NCBI RefSeq assembly: GCF_004801855.1
Contig: NZ_SSTC01000011.1
Span: forward strand, 1 to 64,000
Origin: Pseudomonas sp. A-1
GTDB taxonomy: Bacteria > Pseudomonadota > Gammaproteobacteria > Pseudomonadales > Pseudomonadaceae
Direction of reading: 5' to 3'
Length of the DNA stretch: 64,000 bases
Below, one piece after another: positions 7,624 through 18,463 of the stretch (positions are counted from its first letter, which is position 1; the number at the start of each line of letters is the position of its first letter). The notes under the pieces were generated by a model, which saw only the letters and a program-made list of their open reading frames with translations, made no database searches and was not told the origin of the DNA. The position numbers and the translations under genes were made by a program.

Positions 7624-9306
7624 TTATTCGACGGCGACGTGGCGGCGGCTCTGCACCACCACGAAGCGCCGCGCGACGAAGGCCGCGTCGGTCAGCGCGG
7701 CGTTGGCCGCCGGGTTGGCGCCGGTGCCGTGGAAGTCGCTGAATGCCGCCGACTGGTTGACGAACAGGCCGTTGTCCAGATTGACCGACAGCGCCACGCC
7801 GACATCCTGCGCCAGCTCCTCGGCCTGCGCCAGCACCGCCTCGTCGGTGGAGTACACCGCCAGGGTCAGCGCGCCCTTCTCGGCGAGGGTCTCGCGCACC
7901 AGCTGCAGGCTGTGCGCGGTGTCGTCGCTGGCGATGACGAAGCTGATCGGGCCGAAGCGCTCCTCCGCATAGGCTTCGCGCTGGCTGGCGTCGACCTTGA
8001 GCAGCAGCGGGGTGCACACGCGCGCCTCGGGGTACTCGGGATGCACGCGCGTCTCGCTGTCCAGCAGCACCTCACCGAGCGAGCGACAGGCGTCGATGCG
8101 CGCCAGGGTGGCCTCGGACTGGATGCAGCCGAGCACGCTGCAGGCGCGCTCGTTGTCAGACAGGAACTTGCTGACGGCGGTGGCCAGGGTCTGCGCCACC
8201 TCGTCGAAGCCGAGCACGCCCTCGGCGGTGCGGATACCGCCGCGCGGCACGTAGATGGCCTGCGGGGTGGTGCACATCTGCCCGGAGTACAGGCTGAGAC
8301 TGAACGCCAGGTTGCGCGCCACCGCCTTGAGGTCGCTCACGCTGTCGATCACCACGCTGTTGAGGCCCGACTTCTCGGTGAACACCTGGGCCTGGCGGGC
8401 GTTGTCCTCCAGCCAGTTGCCGAAGGCGCTGGAGCCGGTGAAGTCGATCACCTTGACCCGCGGATCGAGGGCCAGCTGCTTGGCCACCGGCGCCTCCAGG
8501 GTATCCGGCACCAGGCTGACCAGCGCCGGGTCGAAGCCGGCCTCGGCCAGCACCTCTTGCGCCACGCGCACGGTCATCGCCACCGGCAGGATGGCGCCGG
8601 GGTGCGCCTTGACCAGCACCGGGTTGCCGGTGGCCAGGCTGGCGAACAGGCCCGGATAGGTGTTCCAGGTCGGGAAGGTCGAGCAGGCGATCACCAGGGC
8701 GATGCCGCGCGGTACGATGTGGAAGCGCTTGTCCACCACCAGCGGGTCGAGCTTGCCCTGCGGCTTGGTCCAGCGCGCCGTATCCGGCACCTCGCGCAGC
8801 AGCTTCCAGGCCTGGGCCACGGCCTCCAGGCCGCGGTCCTGGGAGTGCGGACCGGCGGCCTGGAAGGCCATCGGCAGGCCCTGGCCGGTGGTATGCACGG
8901 CGGCGTGGGCGATGTCGAAGCTCTGCGCGTTGAGGCGCTGGAGGATCTCCAGGCACACGCCGATCCACGCCCTGGGGCCGGCAGCGCGCCAGCTCGGCAG
9001 CTGCGCCTGCAGGTGGCTCAGCAGGGCGTCGAGGTCCGGCTGGTCGTAGGTGATGCCGAGGTCGAAGCCGTAGGGCGAGCGCTCGCCGCCGACGCGGGTC
9101 GAGGGCACCGGACAGTGCAGCTCGAAATGGCGGTCACGCAGCGCGGCGAAGTTGGCCGGGCCGGCGGCCGCGGCCTCCTCGCCGTAGGGACGCTGGCTTT
9201 CCGGATAGGGCGTCCAGTGGTCGCGGCTGGCGATGGCCAGGGTGGCGCGCTCGAGCAGCGGCTGGTGGCGGGCGAACAGGTCGAGTGCGGAGACGGTTGC
9301 GGGCAC
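7624..9306 (-). CDS. paaN: PaaN, aldehyde-dehydrogenase-family protein of phenylacetate degradation
   Basis: 560 residues if translation starts at the GTG at 9306, which follows an AGGAAG ribosome-binding site. The open frame extends upstream, but only with weaker starts. It is a divergent aldehyde dehydrogenase: 'IDFTGSSAFGNWLED', 'EKSGLNSVVIDS' and 'YSGQMCTTPQAIYVP' give the nucleotide-binding, glutamate and catalytic cysteine regions. This matches PaaN of the Pseudomonas paa cluster, a stand-alone ring-opening aldehyde dehydrogenase homologue distinct from the PaaZ fusion. Here both PaaN and PaaZ are present, so PaaN's contribution is uncertain. It is divergent from paaF across a 421-base shared promoter region. 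Confidence 0.88.
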   Translation of the reverse strand: MPATVSALDLFARHQPLLERATLAIASRDHWTPYPESQRPYGEEAAAAGPANFAALRDRHFELHCPVPSTRVGGERSPYGFDLGITYDQPDLDALLSHLQAQLPSWRAAGPRAWIGVCLEILQRLNAQSFDIAHAAVHTTGQGLPMAFQAAGPHSQDRGLEAVAQAWKLLREVPDTARWTKPQGKLDPLVVDKRFHIVPRGIALVIACSTFPTWNTYPGLFASLATGNPVLVKAHPGAILPVAMTVRVAQEVLAEAGFDPALVSLVPDTLEAPVAKQLALDPRVKVIDFTGSSAFGNWLEDNARQAQVFTEKSGLNSVVIDSVSDLKAVARNLAFSLSLYSGQMCTTPQAIYVPRGGIRTAEGVLGFDEVAQTLATAVSKFLSDNERACSVLGCIQSEATLARIDACRSLGEVLLDSETRVHPEYPEARVCTPLLLKVDASQREAYAEERFGPISFVIASDDTAHSLQLVRETLAEKGALTLAVYSTDEAVLAQAEELAQDVGVALSVNLDNGLFVNQSAAFSDFHGTGANPAANAALTDAAFVARRFVVVQSRRHVAVE

Positions 9307-9375
9307 GGCGGCTTCCTCGTGGGGTGACGGGCCGGCCCGACAAACACGACATTTGTCTAATGCGCGGCCACTTTC

Positions 9376-9388
9376 TTGTATCACATCA
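9376..9388 (+). promoter_or_regulatory. Possible PaaX-type operator near the paaN promoter
   Basis: TTGTATCACATCA shares TGTATCA with the motifs in front of paaF and paaA. It lies about 70 bases before the paaN start. The assignment to a PaaX-like repressor rests on its recurrence only at paa promoters. The paaX gene is not in this window. Confidence 0.4.
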
Positions 9389-9576
9389 CCTTAACCGCGC
9401 CCGGCGGAGAAATCCATACGCCGGGCAAAGCCCTTGCAAATCAAGGAAATGGCAGTAAATCCGGCCTGTCAGGCGGCATTCCGGGCCGCCACGGGGCGCT
9501 ATCGCCCACCCCTTCCGCTCGTCGGCCGGGGCACGCAAAGCGATAAAACAGACACGAGAAAGCAACTTTGCATTAG

Positions 9577-9604
9577 TTGATCTGTATCACTTTATGGGTA
9601 TACT
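9577..9604 (+). promoter_or_regulatory. paaF promoter with overlapping operator-like palindrome
   Basis: TTGATC (9577-9582) and TATACT (9599-9604) are spaced by 16 bases and resemble a sigma-70 promoter. The near-palindrome TGATCTGTATCA (9578-9589) overlaps the -35 box, a place where a repressor would block RNA polymerase. The paaA promoter has the closely similar TGATTTGTGTATCA. Confidence 0.5.
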
Positions 9605-9727
9605 CGGCTCAAACGGCTGCCCCGTTAAAGTCCCGTCCTCCGCGCAGGAACGGGCCCCGGCAGCGACAACAATTCCAAGAACGAGCCCGGCGCCATCTGC
9701 CGGCGTGCACCGCGAGGATGTGCCTCC

Positions 9728-10501
9728 ATGCCTCAGACCCTCAGCGTCCTGCCTCCCGAACAGGGCGTGCGCCTGATCACCCTGCAGCGCCCCGAGGCGC
9801 TGAATGCCCTCAACACCGAACTGCTCGGCGAACTCGCCGCCGAACTGGATGCCGCCGAAGCCTGCGCCGACACCCGCGCCGTGGTCATCACCGGCAGCCG
9901 CCGCGCCTTCGCCGCCGGCGCCGACATCAAGGAGATGGCCGAGCGCGACCTGGTCGGCATCCTCGAGGACCCGCGCCTGGCCCACTGGCAGCGCATCACC
10001 CGCTTCTCCAAGCCGCTGATCGCCGCGGTCAACGGCTTCGCCCTCGGCGGCGGCTGCGAGCTGGCCATGCACGCCGACATCCTCATCGCCGGCGAGGACG
10101 CCCAGTTCGGCCAGCCGGAAATCAACCTGGCGATCATGCCCGGCGCCGGCGGCACCCAGCGCCTGCTGCGCGCGGTGGGCAAGTCGCTGGCCATGCAGAT
10201 GGTCCTCACCGGCGAGCCGATCGGCGCCCGCCGCGCCCTCGAGGCGGGCCTGGTCAGCGAGATCACCCAGCCCGAGCTGACCGTCGAGCGCGCCGTGGCC
10301 ATCGCCCGCAAGATCGCCGAGAAGGCGCCGCTGGCCGTGCGCCTGGCCAAGGAAGCCCTGCTCAAGGCCGAGGACACCGACCTGGCCAGCGGCCTGCGCT
10401 TCGAGCGCCACGCCTTCACCCTGCTGGCCGGCACCGAGGACCGCAACGAAGGCATCCGCGCCTTCCAGGAAAAGCGCAAGCCGGCCTACAAGGGCCGCTG
10501 A
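9728..10501 (+). CDS. paaF: 2,3-dehydroadipyl-CoA hydratase (enoyl-CoA hydratase)
   Basis: 257 residues of the crotonase superfamily. The oxyanion-hole and active-site segments are visible: 'AFAAGADIKEMAE' near 60-70, 'GFALGGGCELAMHADILIA' near 102-120, and 'PEINLAIMPGAGGTQRL' near 132-148, whose glutamates match classical hydratases. It hydrates 2,3-dehydroadipyl-CoA to 3-hydroxyadipyl-CoA in the lower paa pathway. It is the first gene of paaFGHIJK, and the order and tight spacing support the specific assignment over a generic hydratase. Confidence 0.93.
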   Translation: MPQTLSVLPPEQGVRLITLQRPEALNALNTELLGELAAELDAAEACADTRAVVITGSRRAFAAGADIKEMAERDLVGILEDPRLAHWQRITRFSKPLIAAVNGFALGGGCELAMHADILIAGEDAQFGQPEINLAIMPGAGGTQRLLRAVGKSLAMQMVLTGEPIGARRALEAGLVSEITQPELTVERAVAIARKIAEKAPLAVRLAKEALLKAEDTDLASGLRFERHAFTLLAGTEDRNEGIRAFQEKRKPAYKGR

Positions 10502-10602
10502 GCGGTCCTTGTGCGACATGAACAGCAAGGGTCGCTGAGCGCGCCCGTCACGACCTGCACCGGGGCGCGCCGCGCGCCCTCCTCTAATAAGAGAGAGCCT
10601 TC

Positions 10603-11394
10603 ATGAGCTTCGAACACATCCTCTTCACCATCGAGCAGGGCGTCGCCACCCTGACCCTGAACCGCCCGGCGCAGCTCAACAGCTTCAACGCGCAGATGCA
10701 CAAGGAAGTCCGCGAGGCCCTCAAGCAGATGCGCCAGAATCCCGAGGCGCGCTGCCTGCTGATCACCGCCAACGGCCGCGGCTTCTGCGCAGGGCAAGAC
10801 CTCAGCGACCGCAACGTGGCGCCGGGCGCCGCCATGCCGGACCTGGGCGAGTCGATCGAGAAGAACTACAACCCGCTGATCCGCACCCTGCGCGACCTGC
10901 CGATGCCGGTGGTGTGCGCGGTCAACGGCGTGGCCGCCGGCGCCGGCGCCAACATCGCCCTGGCCTGCGACATCACCCTCGCCGCCCGCTCGGCCAGCTT
11001 CATCCAGGCGTTCTGCAAGATCGGCCTGGTGCCGGACTCCGGCGGCACCTGGACCCTGCCGCGCGCGGTCGGCATGGCCCGCGCCAAGGCCCTCGCCCTG
11101 CTGGGCGACAAGCTCAGCGCCGAGCAGGCCGAGCAGTGGGGCATGATCTGGCGCTGCGTCGACGACGAGACCCTGCAGGACGAGGCGCTCAAGCTGGCCC
11201 GCCACCTGGCCGCCCAGCCGACCTACGGCCTGGCGCTGATCAAGCGCGCGCTGAACGCCAGCGCCAGCAACAGCTTCGACGAGCAGCTCGACCTGGAGCG
11301 CGACCTGCAGCGCCTGGCCGGGCGCAGCGAGGACTATCGCGAGGGCGTCGCCGCCTTCATGGAAAAACGCACCCCCGAGTTCAAGGGCCGCTGA
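10603..11394 (+). CDS. paaG: Ring-epoxide isomerase (1,2-epoxyphenylacetyl-CoA isomerase)
   Basis: 263 residues, crotonase superfamily. It carries 'RGFCAGQDLSDRNV' (near 63-76), the usual PaaG signature with an acidic residue at the end of the oxyanion loop, and 'QAFCKIGLVPDSGGTWTLPRAVGMARA'. PaaG converts ring-1,2-epoxyphenylacetyl-CoA to the oxepin-CoA and later isomerises a double bond. It ends at 11394 and paaH starts at 11396, so translation is probably coupled. Confidence 0.93.
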   Translation: MSFEHILFTIEQGVATLTLNRPAQLNSFNAQMHKEVREALKQMRQNPEARCLLITANGRGFCAGQDLSDRNVAPGAAMPDLGESIEKNYNPLIRTLRDLPMPVVCAVNGVAAGAGANIALACDITLAARSASFIQAFCKIGLVPDSGGTWTLPRAVGMARAKALALLGDKLSAEQAEQWGMIWRCVDDETLQDEALKLARHLAAQPTYGLALIKRALNASASNSFDEQLDLERDLQRLAGRSEDYREGVAAFMEKRTPEFKGR

Positions 11395-11395
11395 A

Positions 11396-12913
11396 ATGAC
11401 CGCACTGAATAAAGACGCCGCCGTCGCGGTGATCGGCGCCGGCGCCATGGGCGCCGGCATCGCCCAGGTGGCCGCCCAGGCCGGCCATCCGGTCGCCCTG
11501 TTCGACACCCGCGAAGGCGCCGCCGCCCAGGCCATCGCCGGCATCGCCAAGCAGCTCGGCAAGCGCGTCGACGCCGGCAAGCTGGACGCCGCCGAGCGCG
11601 ACACCGTGGTCGCCCGCCTGACCCCGGCCGCCCGCCTGGAAGATCTCGAAGGCAGCGCTCTGGTGGTCGAGGCCATCGTCGAGAACCTGGAGGTCAAGCG
11701 CGGCCTGTTCGCACAGCTGGAAGCGATCTGCGGCGACGCCTGCATCCTCGCCAGCAACACCTCCTCGCTGTCGATCACCTCGCTGGCCGCCACCCTCAAG
11801 CGCCCCGAGCGCGTCGCCGGCCTGCACTTCTTCAACCCGGCGCCGGTGATGGCGCTGGTGGAGATCGTCGCCGGCCTGGCCAGCGACAAGGCAGTGGTCG
11901 ACTGCCTGTACGCCACCGCCAGGGCCTGGGGCAAGAAGCCGGTGCATACCAAATCGACGCCGGGCTTTATCGTCAACCGCGTGGCCCGGCCGTTCTACGC
12001 CGAGAGCCTGCGCCTGCTGCAGGAAGGCGCAGGCGACTGCGCCAGCCTCGACGCCCTGCTGCGCGACGCCGGCGGCTTCCGCATGGGCGCCTTCGAGCTG
12101 ACCGACCTGATCGGCCACGACGTCAACTACGCGGTGACCTGCTCGGTGTTCGACGCCTACTACGGCGACTTCCGCTTCCAGCCCTCGCTGATCCAGAAGG
12201 AGCTGGTCGACGCCGGCCGCTTCGGCCGCAAGAGCGGCCGCGGCTTCTACGACTACGCCGAAGGCGCCGAGCGTCCGGCTCCGCAGAGCCTGCCGGCCGC
12301 CGCCAGGCCCGAGTGCGTGGTGGTGGAAGGCGACCTCGGCCCGGCCAGCGCGCTGATCGAGCGCATCGAAACCTGCGGCGTGCAAATCGTCCGCCGCGAC
12401 GGCGCCGGCCTGATCCGTGTCGGCGAAGCGGTGCTGGCGCTCAGCGACGGCCGCCTGGCCGCCGAGCGCGCCCGCGACGAGGGCCTGCGCAACCTGGCCG
12501 TGTTCGACCTGGCCCTCGACTACGCCAAGGCGACCCGCCTGGCCGTGGCCTTCGCCGCCGGCAGCGACAGTGCCGCCCGCGAAGCGGTCGCCGGCCTGCT
12601 GCAGGCCGCCGGCCTCGAAGTCACCGAAGTGACCGACAGTCCGGCGCTGGTGGTGCTGCGCACCGTGGCGATGCTCGCCAACGAGGCCGCCGACGCCGTG
12701 CTGCAGGGCGTCGGCACTGCCGCCGACATCGACCTGGCCATGTGCGCCGGGGTCAACTATCCGAAGGGCCCGCTGGCCTGGGCCGACGCCATCGGCGTGG
12801 GCACCGTGCTGAGCGTGCTCGACAACCTGCAGCGCAGCTACGGCGAGGACCGCTACCGCCCGTCCCTGCTGCTGCGCCGCCTGCACTGCGCCGGGGAGCG
12901 TTTCCATGGCTGA
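11396..12913 (+). CDS. paaH: 3-hydroxyadipyl-CoA dehydrogenase
   Basis: 505 residues. The Rossmann motif 'VAVIGAGAMGAGIAQVAAQAGHPV' opens the protein, followed by the 3-hydroxyacyl-CoA dehydrogenase catalytic segments 'SNTSSLSI' and 'GLHFFNPAPVMALVEIV'. A C-terminal dehydrogenase domain is duplicated in part (two HAD-C regions), as in PaaH/PaaC proteins of about 500 residues. It oxidises 3-hydroxyadipyl-CoA to 3-oxoadipyl-CoA with NAD. Its end overlaps the start of paaI by 8 bases. Confidence 0.93.
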   Translation: MTALNKDAAVAVIGAGAMGAGIAQVAAQAGHPVALFDTREGAAAQAIAGIAKQLGKRVDAGKLDAAERDTVVARLTPAARLEDLEGSALVVEAIVENLEVKRGLFAQLEAICGDACILASNTSSLSITSLAATLKRPERVAGLHFFNPAPVMALVEIVAGLASDKAVVDCLYATARAWGKKPVHTKSTPGFIVNRVARPFYAESLRLLQEGAGDCASLDALLRDAGGFRMGAFELTDLIGHDVNYAVTCSVFDAYYGDFRFQPSLIQKELVDAGRFGRKSGRGFYDYAEGAERPAPQSLPAAARPECVVVEGDLGPASALIERIETCGVQIVRRDGAGLIRVGEAVLALSDGRLAAERARDEGLRNLAVFDLALDYAKATRLAVAFAAGSDSAAREAVAGLLQAAGLEVTEVTDSPALVVLRTVAMLANEAADAVLQGVGTAADIDLAMCAGVNYPKGPLAWADAIGVGTVLSVLDNLQRSYGEDRYRPSLLLRRLHCAGERFHG

Positions 12914-13375
12914 GCATCTTCATAACGACGACAACGGCCAGCTGCCGCCGCAGGAACTGGCCGAGGCCTGCGCCGCCGCCATGTACGAGCGCGACCTGGC
13001 CGTGCGCCACCTCGGCATCGAGGTGCTGCGCATGGCGCCGGGCGAGGCCGACCTGCAGATGACCGTCAGCGAGATCATGATCCAGGGTCACAACAGCTGC
13101 CACGGCGGCTACCTGTTCACCCTCGCCGACTCGGCGTTCGCCTACGCCTGCAACAGCTACGACGACGCCTGCGTGGCGCTCGGCTGCAGCATCGACTACA
13201 TCGCCCCCGGCCGCCTCGGCGACGTGCTCACCGCACGCGCCACCCAGGTCAGCCGCAGCGGCCGCACCGGCAACTACGACGTGCGCATCGAGAACCAGCA
13301 CGGCCAGCTGATCGCCGTGTTCCACGGCAAGTCCTACAAGATCCGCGGCACCGTCCGCCAGCAGGAGAACCAGGC

Positions 13376-13379
<4 letters not shown>
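12906..13379 (+). CDS. paaI: PaaI hotdog-fold acyl-CoA thioesterase
   Basis: 157 residues with the hotdog thioesterase core 'QGHNSCHGGYLFTLADSAFAYACNSY'. The HGG motif and the following Asp (ADSAF) are the active-site signature of PaaI. It hydrolyses ring-hydroxylated phenylacetyl-CoA and related stalled intermediates. The start overlaps paaH by 8 bases and the stop overlaps the paaJ start, so the operon is tightly packed. Confidence 0.93.
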
Positions 13380-14581
<1,202 letters not shown>

Positions 14582-14703
14582 TACCCGGCGCAGCGCGCCC
14601 CGCCCCGTGAGCGCGCTACGCTGATCGACGATTCGCAATAACAAGAAGAACGGGCGGCCTCGCCAGTCGCCCGTGGCTCCACACAAGAACAAAGAGAGAC
14701 GCC

Positions 14704-16029
14704 ATGAACGCCATGCACAATGCCTCTGCGCACACCGCCATCATCGACCCGATGGAAACCGCCAGCCTCGACCACCTGCGCGCTCACCAGCTCGAGCGCC
14801 TGCGCTGGACCCTGCAGCACGCCTACGACAACGTGCCGGTGTACCGCCAGAAGTTCGACGCCCTCGGCGTGCACCCGAGCGACCTGAAGTCGCTGGCCGA
14901 CCTGGCCAAGTTCCCCTTCACCGGCAAGTCGGATCTGCGCGAGAACTATCCGTTCGGCATGTTCGCCGTGCCGATGGAACAGGTGTCGCGCATCCACGCC
15001 TCCAGCGGCACCACCGGCCAGCCCACCGTGGTCGGCTACACCGCCAACGACATCGACACCTGGGCCAACCTGGTGGCGCGCTCGATCCGCGCTGCCGGCG
15101 GCCGTCCGGGCGACCGCATCCACGTCGCCTACGGCTACGGCCTGTTCACCGGCGGCCTGGGCGCCCACTACGGCGCCGAGCGCCTGGGCTGCACGGTGAT
15201 CCCGATGTCCGGCGGCCAGACCGAGAAGCAGGTCCAGCTGATCAAGGACTTCCAGCCGGACATCATCATGGTCACCCCGTCGTACATGCTGAACATCGCC
15301 GACGAGCTGGAGCGCCAGGGCATCGACCCGCACAAGCTGGCGCTGCGCCTGGGCATCTTCGGCGCCGAGCCGTGGACCGGCCAGCTGCGCGGCGAGCTGG
15401 AGAGCCGCCTGGGCATCCAGGCCATGGACATCTACGGCCTGTCCGAGGTGATGGGCCCGGGCGTGGCCATGGAGTGCGCCGACTGCAAGGACGGTCCGAC
15501 CATCTGGGAAGACCACTTCTACCCGGAGATCATCGACCCGGTGACCGGCGAGGTGCTGCCGGACGGCCAGATGGGCGAGCTGGTGTTCACCTCGCTGTCC
15601 AAGGAAGCGCTGCCGATGATCCGCTACCGCACCCGTGACCTGACCCGCCTGCTGCCGGGCACCACCCGTGCCATGCGCCGCATCGACAAGATCACCGGGC
15701 GCAGCGACGACATGCTGATCATCCGTGGCGTCAACGTGTTCCCGACCCAGATCGAGGAGCAGGTGCTGAAAGTCAAACAGCTTTCCGCACAGTACGAGCT
15801 GCACGTGTATCGCAACGGCAACCTCGACGGCATGGACGTGCACGTCGAGCTCAAGCCCGAGTTCGAGCAGCTGGGCGACGCCGAGCGCAGCGCGGTGAGC
15901 CGCGAGCTGGCCCACCACATCAAGAGCAGCGTCGGCATCAGCACGCGCATCGAGCTCAAGGCGCCGTTCGCCCTCAAGCGCTCGGAAGGCAAGGCCTGCC
16001 ACGTCTACGACAAGCGCAAGAGCGCCTGA
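14704..16029 (+). CDS. paaK: Phenylacetate-CoA ligase
   Basis: 441 residues of the adenylate-forming family. The phosphate-binding loop '[17 protein letters not shown]' (about 98-114), the '[15 protein letters not shown]' motif and '[13 protein letters not shown]' are all present, with the C-terminal domain '...[20 protein letters not shown]'. It activates phenylacetate with ATP and CoA, the entry step. The gene is 122 bases after paaJ and is followed by a strong terminator, so it ends the first plus-strand operon. Confidence 0.95.
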   Translation: MNAMHNASAHTAIIDPMETASLDHLRAHQLERLRWTLQHAYDNVPVYRQKFDALGVHPSDLKSLADLAKFPFTGKSDLRENYPFGMFAVPMEQVSRIHASSGTTGQPTVVGYTANDIDTWANLVARSIRAAGGRPGDRIHVAYGYGLFTGGLGAHYGAERLGCTVIPMSGGQTEKQVQLIKDFQPDIIMVTPSYMLNIADELERQGIDPHKLALRLGIFGAEPWTGQLRGELESRLGIQAMDIYGLSEVMGPGVAMECADCKDGPTIWEDHFYPEIIDPVTGEVLPDGQMGELVFTSLSKEALPMIRYRTRDLTRLLPGTTRAMRRIDKITGRSDDMLIIRGVNVFPTQIEEQVLKVKQLSAQYELHVYRNGNLDGMDVHVELKPEFEQLGDAERSAVSRELAHHIKSSVGISTRIELKAPFALKRSEGKACHVYDKRKSA

Positions 16030-16044
16030 TCCGCATCACCCCAG

Positions 16045-16070
16045 AGCCCCGCTTCGGCGGGGCTTTTTTT
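16045..16070 (+). terminator. Rho-independent terminator after paaK
   Basis: AGCCCCGC, loop TTCG, GCGGGGCT followed by seven T residues. It lies 15 bases after the paaK stop. Confidence 0.92.
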
Positions 16071-16099
16071 CGCCTGCTGGAAGCCCGCTGCGCCGATCG

Positions 16100-16195
16100 T
16101 GCCCACGCTCTGCGTGGGCATGCCGCCACGGGCGCTCCAGCGCCCAGGGACGCGGAGCGTCCCGTCCCGGGCTCCCACGCCGGAGCGTGGGAGCC
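16100..16195. repeat. Cluster of REP-type hairpins
   Basis: Four short inverted repeats follow one another: TGCCCACGC/GCGTGGGCA (16100-16120), GGGCGCT/AGCGCCC (16130-16145), GGGACGC/GCGTCCC (16147-16163) and GGCTCCCACGC/GCGTGGGAGCC (16170-16195). Their cores (CACGC...GCGTG, ACGC..GCGT) repeat, as in the REP arrays of P. stutzeri-like genomes. Confidence 0.7.
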
Positions 16196-16267
16196 ATCAG
16201 GCTCGGCGGCTCTGAAAACCCTCCCGCTCATCGCCAAAACGCACAAAGCGACACTGAAAATATTTTC

Positions 16268-16300
16268 TTGCATGTGATTTGTGTATCATATAAAAATACT
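16268..16300 (+). promoter_or_regulatory. paaA promoter with PaaX-like operator
   Basis: The motif TGTGATTTGTGTATCA (16273-16288) resembles the published PaaX half-site (TRTGATTCGYGWT) and shares TGAT-TG-TATCA with the paaF promoter. AATACT or TATAAA at 16289-16300 could be the -10 box. The whole block is AT-rich and lies 50-80 bases before paaA. Confidence 0.5.
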
Positions 16301-16351
16301 CAACGCCCAGGCCCTGCCCTGCCTGCAACCCCGGCTGGAGAAAACAAGAAA

Positions 16352-17344
16352 ATGTACGCACAACTCGTCGAAACCGGAGTCAAGCGCGTCAAGAGCCTCG
16401 AGGAGATGACTCCCGAGGAGCGCGCCTTCCAGGAACGCATCGATGCCGAGATCAAGATCGAGCCGAAGAACTGGATGCCGGACGCCTATCGCCAGACCCT
16501 GATCCGCCAGATCTCCCAGCACGCCCACTCGGAAATCGTCGGCATGCTGCCGGAAGGCAACTGGGTCACCCGCGCGCCGACCCTCAAGCGCAAGCTGCAG
16601 CTGATGGCCAAGATCCAGGACGAGGCCGGCCACGGCATGTACCTGTACAGCGCCATGGAGACCCTCGGCGCCGACCGCGACGAGGAGATCGACAAGCTGC
16701 ACGCCGGCAAGGCCAAGTACTCGAGCATCTTCAACTACCCGACCCTGAACTGGGCCGACATGGGTGCGGTGGGCTGGCTGGTCGACGGCGCCGCCATCGT
16801 CAACCAGGTGGTGCTGCAGCGCACCAGCTACGGTCCCTACTCGCGCGCGATGATCCGCATCTGCAAGGAAGAGAGCTTCCACCAGCGCCAGGGCTACGAA
16901 ATCCTCCTGACCATGATGCGCCACGGCAACCAGGCCCAGAAGGACATGGTCCAGGACGCCATCAACCGCCTGTGGTGGCCGGCGCTGATGATGTTCGGCC
17001 CGAGCGACGCCGACTCGCCGAACAGCGCCCAGTCGATGGCCTGGAAGATCAAGCGCATGAGCAACGACGACCTGCGCCAGCGCTTCATCGACCAGACCGT
17101 GCCGCAACTCGAATTCCTCGGCTGCACCGCTCCCGACCCGGACCTCAAGTGGAACGAGGAGCGCGGCCACTACGACTTCGGCCAGATCAACTGGCAGGAG
17201 TTCTACGACGTGCTCAAGGGCAACGGCCCGTGCAACCGCGAACGCATCGCCACCCGCCGCAAGGCGCTCGAGGATGGCAAGTGGGTCCGCGAAGCCGCCG
17301 TCGCCCACGCCGCCAAACGCCAACAAAAACAAAACGCTGCCTGA
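16352..17344 (+). CDS. paaA: Phenylacetyl-CoA 1,2-epoxidase, catalytic subunit
   Basis: 330 residues, ferritin-like diiron protein. Iron-ligand motifs are visible as '[12 protein letters not shown]' (an E-x-x-H pair near 95) and '[14 protein letters not shown]' (a second E-x-x-H near 172). PaaA is the catalytic subunit that epoxidises the ring of phenylacetyl-CoA with O2. The ATG at 16352 was chosen because upstream in-frame codons would lie inside the promoter and REP region; GGAG sits 12 bases before it. It starts paaABCDE-paaZ. Confidence 0.95.
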   Translation: MYAQLVETGVKRVKSLEEMTPEERAFQERIDAEIKIEPKNWMPDAYRQTLIRQISQHAHSEIVGMLPEGNWVTRAPTLKRKLQLMAKIQDEAGHGMYLYSAMETLGADRDEEIDKLHAGKAKYSSIFNYPTLNWADMGAVGWLVDGAAIVNQVVLQRTSYGPYSRAMIRICKEESFHQRQGYEILLTMMRHGNQAQKDMVQDAINRLWWPALMMFGPSDADSPNSAQSMAWKIKRMSNDDLRQRFIDQTVPQLEFLGCTAPDPDLKWNEERGHYDFGQINWQEFYDVLKGNGPCNRERIATRRKALEDGKWVREAAVAHAAKRQQKQNAA

Positions 17345-17371
17345 TCGGCGCCTGAATCGGAGAACCCCGCC

Positions 17372-17653
17372 ATGTCCGAATGGATCCTTTTTGAAGTCTT
17401 CGTCCGCTCCAAGCACGGCCTGAACCACAAGCACGTCGGCAGCGTGCACGCCGCCGATGCCAACATGGCCCTGGAGAGCGCCCGCGACCTGTACACCCGC
17501 CGCAACGAAGGCGTGAGCATCTGGGTCGTGCCCTCGGCGCAGATCACCGCCACCGCCGGCGACGAGAAAGAGCCGTTCTTCGACCCGTCCCAGGACAAGG
17601 TCTATCGTCACGCCAGCTTCTACGAGCTGCCCGACGAAGTCGGTCACATGTGA
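17372..17653 (+). CDS. paaB: Phenylacetyl-CoA epoxidase subunit PaaB
   Basis: 93 residues, the typical size of PaaB. 'WILFEVFVRSKHGLNHKHVGSVHAADANMAL' is diagnostic. PaaB bridges the PaaAC subcomplexes in the multicomponent epoxidase. It lies 27 bases after paaA, with a GGAG site before the start. Confidence 0.95.
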   Translation: MSEWILFEVFVRSKHGLNHKHVGSVHAADANMALESARDLYTRRNEGVSIWVVPSAQITATAGDEKEPFFDPSQDKVYRHASFYELPDEVGHM

Positions 17654-17664
17654 GGAAGCCGGTC

Positions 17665-18429
17665 ATGACTGACAACAAGAACGACCTGATCGAATACCTG
17701 CTGCGCCTCGGCGACAACGCCATGATCAACGGCCAGCGCCTGTGCGAGTGGTGCGGCCACGCGCCGGCCCTGGAAGAGGAAATGGCGCTGATGAACGTCG
17801 CCCTCGACCTGGTCGGTCAGGCGCGCAACTGGTACGAGTACGCCGCCGAGCTGCTGGCCGATGGTCGCGACGCCGACCAGTTGGCCTTCACCCGCGACGA
17901 GCGCGACTTCCGTAACACCCTGCTGGTCGAGCAGCCCAACGGCGACTACGCGGTGACCACCGCCAAGCTGTTCCTGTTCGACGCCTGGCACCTGCACACC
18001 CTGCAGGCGCTGTCCGCCTCCAGCGACGAGCGCATCGCCGCCATCGCCGCCAAGGCCCTCAAGGAAGCGACCTACCACCTGCGCCGCTCCGGCGAGTGGG
18101 TCGAGCGCCTGGGCGACGGCACCGAGGAAAGCCGCCAGCGCATGCTCGCCGCCATCGACGAGCTGTGGCGCTTCACCGGCGACCTGCTGGCCGGCGACGA
18201 GATCCAGCAGCGCCTGGCCACCGCCGGCATCGCCGCCGACGCCGAGGCCGTGGCGAGCGCCTGGCAGGCCACCGTCGAGCAGGTGTTCGGCGCCGCCAGC
18301 CTGCCGGTGCCGCAGCCGGCCAGCTACTTCTACCTGGACGGCAAGCGCGGCCTGCACACCGAGCACCTGGGCATCCTGCTGGCGGAGATGCAGTTCCTGC
18401 AGCGCGCCTACCCGGGTGCGACCTGGTAA
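17665..18429 (+). CDS. paaC: Phenylacetyl-CoA epoxidase structural subunit PaaC
   Basis: 254 residues, ferritin-like fold similar to PaaA but structural rather than catalytic ('LRLGDNAMINGQRLCEWCGHAPALEEEMAL'). The ATG at 17665 is preferred over a GTG at 17650 because AGGAAG lies six bases before it. The ligand positions are partly kept (E at 'EATYHLRRSGEW'). The gene begins 11 bases after paaB. Confidence 0.94.
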   Translation: MTDNKNDLIEYLLRLGDNAMINGQRLCEWCGHAPALEEEMALMNVALDLVGQARNWYEYAAELLADGRDADQLAFTRDERDFRNTLLVEQPNGDYAVTTAKLFLFDAWHLHTLQALSASSDERIAAIAAKALKEATYHLRRSGEWVERLGDGTEESRQRMLAAIDELWRFTGDLLAGDEIQQRLATAGIAADAEAVASAWQATVEQVFGAASLPVPQPASYFYLDGKRGLHTEHLGILLAEMQFLQRAYPGATW

Positions 18430-18463
18430 GCCCGGTCCGCAACCGACGATCCGCGGAGGAGCC

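Larger units (their letters stand above)
9307..9727. other. Divergent paaN/paaF promoter region
   Basis: This 421-base gap holds the promoters of paaN (minus) and paaF (plus). It is less GC-rich than its surroundings. Two copies of a TGTATCA-bearing motif, TTGTATCACATCA (9376-9388) and TGATCTGTATCA (9578-9589), lie on its two sides. The paaF untranslated leader from about 9610 to 9727 shows no gene or obvious riboswitch. Confidence 0.6.
16030..16351. other. paaK-paaA intergenic region
   Basis: 322 bases holding, in order, the paaK terminator, a block of four small hairpins of REP type, and an AT-rich promoter region for paaA with an operator-like motif. No gene is seen. Confidence 0.7.

Noticed and set aside
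7570-9327. 585-residue plus-strand open frame
   Set aside because: Antisense shadow of paaN; no recognisable domain.
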